Source of the DNA: an uncultured Clostridia bacterium
Lineage (GTDB): Bacteria > Bacillota > Clostridia > Christensenellales > Aristaeellaceae
Reading direction: 5' to 3'
Length of the DNA stretch: 64,000 nucleotides
Assembly: GCA_947166385.1 (NCBI GenBank)
Contig: CAMVEB010000009.1
Location: 1-64,000 of the forward strand
This document shows positions 62,326 to 64,000 of this stretch, piece by piece; positions within the stretch are counted from its first letter, which is position 1; every line of letters begins with the position of its first letter. A model generated the notes under the pieces. That model was not told where the DNA came from, did no database searches, and saw only the letters and a program-made list of their open reading frames with translations. A program made the position numbers and the translations under genes.

Positions 62326-63504
62326 ATGAAAAAGATTATTGCTCTGGTTCTGGCTCTTGTGCTGTGTCTGACCGCGGTGAGCGTGATGGCGGAAGGCGCC
62401 AAGGTGAAGGTTGGTTTCATCTTCCTGCATGATGAAAACTCCACTTATGACCTGAACTTCATCAACGCCGCCAAGGCCGCCGCTGAAAAGCTCGGCGTGG
62501 AATATGTGGTGAAGACCAATGTCGGCGAGAGTGAAGCCTGCTATGAAACAGCAGCGGACCTGGCAGACAGCGGATGCAACATCATCTTTGCTGACAGCTT
62601 CGGCCATGAAGACTACATGATCCAGGCTGCGAAGGAATATCCGGACGTGCAGTTTTGCCATGCGACCGGCACCAAGGCCCATACCGAAGGTCTGGCCAAC
62701 TTCCACAATGCTTTCGCCAGCATTTATGAAGGCCGTTTCCTGGGCGGCATCGCCGCGGGCCTGAAGCTGAACCAGATGATCGAAGAAGGCAAGATCACCC
62801 CCGAAGAAGCGAAGCTGGGCTACATCGGCGCTTATACCTACGCGGAAGTGATTTCCGGCTACACCTCCTTCTTCCTGGGCGCCCGGAGCGTTTGCCCCAC
62901 CGCCACGATGGAAGTGACCTTCACCGGTTCCTGGTATGATCCCGCGCTGGAGCAGGAAGGCGCCATCAAGCTGATCAACGACAAGTGCGTCGTGATCTCT
63001 GAGCATGCCGACTCCATGGGCGCTCCCTCCGAGTGCGAGAAGAACAATATCCCCTTCGTCTTCTACAACGGTTCCGCCGCGGATGCCTGCCCGAACACCT
63101 ACATCGTGGCCAGCCGCATCAACTGGGAGCCCTACTTTGAGCTGATCATCAACGCCGTGGCCAACGGAACCGAGATTCCCGCGGACTATACCGGCACCCT
63201 CGCGACGGACGGCGTTGTGCTGGCTGAGCTGAATGAACAGGCAGCCGCTCCCGGAACCGCTGAAGCGATTGAAGAAGCGAAAGCCAAGATGCTGAGCGGT
63301 GAGCTGAAGGTGTTCGATACCGCGGCCTTCACGAAGGACGGAGCGAAGCTGGAAAGCTATCTGGCTGACGTGGATACCGATCCCGCCTACACTCCGGACA
63401 CCGAAGTGATTTCCGACGGATACTTCCATGAATCCGAGTTCCGCAGCGCTCCCTATTTCGATCTGCAGATCGACGGGATCACCCTGCTGGACACCAAGTT
63501 CTGA
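62326..63504 (+). CDS. Second BMP-family ABC substrate-binding protein
   Basis: A 392-residue exported binding protein with signal peptide MKKIIALVLALVLCLTAVSV, cleaved near VMAEG. VKVGFIFLHDENSTYDLNFI, FADSFGHEDYMIQAAKEYPD and FLGGIAAGLKLNQMIEEG belong to the BMP/PnrA family. It differs from the first copy in length and sequence, so it may bind a different purine or nucleoside. It is 49 bases after xpt. Codon use is noticeably plainer (more C/T-ending), hinting at high expression. Ribosome site AGAGGAGG. Confidence 0.87.
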   Translation: MKKIIALVLALVLCLTAVSVMAEGAKVKVGFIFLHDENSTYDLNFINAAKAAAEKLGVEYVVKTNVGESEACYETAADLADSGCNIIFADSFGHEDYMIQAAKEYPDVQFCHATGTKAHTEGLANFHNAFASIYEGRFLGGIAAGLKLNQMIEEGKITPEEAKLGYIGAYTYAEVISGYTSFFLGARSVCPTATMEVTFTGSWYDPALEQEGAIKLINDKCVVISEHADSMGAPSECEKNNIPFVFYNGSAADACPNTYIVASRINWEPYFELIINAVANGTEIPADYTGTLATDGVVLAELNEQAAAPGTAEAIEEAKAKMLSGELKVFDTAAFTKDGAKLESYLADVDTDPAYTPDTEVISDGYFHESEFRSAPYFDLQIDGITLLDTKF

Positions 63505-63517
63505 TCCTGAAAAATAA

Positions 63518-63561
63518 GGAAAGGGTCCCGGTCTGCGGCTGGGACCCTTCCTCTCATTTTT
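63518..63561 (+). terminator. Terminator after the second binding protein
   Basis: AAGGGTCCC (63521-63529) pairs perfectly with GGGACCCTT (63541-63549), with further pairing outside, followed by a T-rich stretch ending in five Ts. Confidence 0.7.
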
Positions 63562-63611
63562 CCGCAAAGGGCAGAGCAGCGGGAAGGGCTGCTTTGCCCT
63601 TTGCGGAAAAA
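63557..63611. repeat. 24-bp inverted repeat
   Basis: Arms 63557-63580 and 63588-63611 pair over 24 bases with one G-U pair and a 7-base loop. It directly follows the terminator and precedes the ATPase gene. No T tract follows on the plus strand, although five Ts begin the left arm. Confidence 0.75.
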
Positions 63612-63645
63612 CCACAATGAGACTGACAGAGCGGAGGATAATTGC

Positions 63646-64000
63646 TTGAATACATCGGTTGCGGTGGAAATGCGGAATATCAGCAAACGATTCGGAACTG
63701 TTCAGGCGAATCAGGACGTTTCCCTGGATATCCGGCGCGGGGAAATCCTGGCGCTGCTGGGGGAGAACGGCAGCGGCAAGACCACGCTGATGAACATGCT
63801 GGCCGGGATCTACTTTCCGGACAGCGGGACCATCTCTGTAAACGGGGAGCCGGCGGTGATTGCTTCCCCGAAGGAAGCCTTTGAACTGGGGATCGGAATG
63901 ATTCACCAGCATTTTAAGCTGGTGGACGTTTTGAGCGCGGCGGAGAACATCGTGCTGGGCCTGGAAGGGAAACTGGACCTGAAGAGCGCTGTGAAAAAGA
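63646..64000 (+). CDS. ABC transporter ATPase, cut by the window end
   Basis: The first 118 residues of a sugar/nucleoside-type ATPase, similar to the one at 54 kb: [40 protein letters not shown] (Walker A) and [13 protein letters not shown]. The start is TTG at 63646 with GGAGG eight bases upstream. It should pair with the second binding protein; permeases would lie outside the window. Confidence 0.85.
   Translation, partial: MNTSVAVEMRNISKRFGTVQANQDVSLDIRRGEILALLGENGSGKTTLMNMLAGIYFPDSGTISVNGEPAVIASPKEAFELGIGMIHQHFKLVDVLSAAENIVLGLEGKLDLKSAVKK

Noticed and set aside
1..64000. CRISPR arrays, insertion sequences, prophage or toxin-antitoxin genes
   Set aside because: No regularly spaced direct repeats with unique spacers, no transposase or phage motifs, and no toxin-antitoxin pairs were seen.

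Overview
The window reads as a chromosome segment of a GC-rich, low-oxygen Firmicute, most likely a gut or rumen Clostridia member. The basis is strong AGGAGG-type ribosome sites, tRNAs with encoded CCA, an indolepyruvate:ferredoxin oxidoreductase, and a selenium/molybdenum purine-catabolism cluster typical of fermenting gut bacteria. A Christensenellales/Aristaeella-like host is only a guess. I see no phage, insertion sequence or CRISPR array.

Region 1 (1-5.4 kb): a membrane GGDEF protein (minus strand), an amylosucrase-like GH13 enzyme, a heparinase II/III-like protein and a small gene remnant.

Region 2 (5.4-15.5 kb): a candidate N-linked protein glycosylation locus. It encodes a bacterial oligosaccharyltransferase of the STT3/PglB family, three GT2 glycosyltransferases, a DUF2304 membrane protein, and a flippase fused to a Stealth-type sugar-phosphate transferase, nearly all overlapping by a few bases. 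Next comes a secreted repeat protein with 12 N-X-S/T sequons. Six of these lie in one array, five of them spaced exactly 9 residues (27 bp) apart, and four have the acidic residue at -2 that bacterial PglB prefers. I infer that the transferase and its substrate are encoded side by side. This is the most novel item in the window.

Region 3 (15.6-22.1 kb): two serine tRNAs, a small ORF, an RluA-type pseudouridine synthase, an acyl-CoA ligase with IorA/IorB (aryl pyruvate oxidation), and a diacylglycerol-kinase-like lipid kinase.

Region 4 (22.3-64 kb): about 42 kb devoted to purine breakdown and the cofactors it needs. Adenine and guanine deaminases feed xanthine into a three-subunit xanthine dehydrogenase (XdhABC) and a fused selenium-dependent one. 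SsnA, YgfK, YgeX, YgeY, YgeW, a hydantoinase and carbamate kinase carry ring opening and ATP recovery. Cofactor supply follows: MocA-like, SelD, YqeB, YqeC, an XdhC/CoxI protein, a molybdopterin-binding protein, MoaA, MoaC, a MOSC-MogA fusion and ModABC. A BMP-type (nucleoside/purine) ABC transporter, a selenium-handling set (DUF3343, TusA-like, YedE, cysteine-desulfurase-like, LysR), xanthine phosphoribosyltransferase and a second BMP-type transporter, cut by the window end, complete it. Purine uptake, catabolism, molybdenum and selenium supply, and salvage therefore sit in one stretch.
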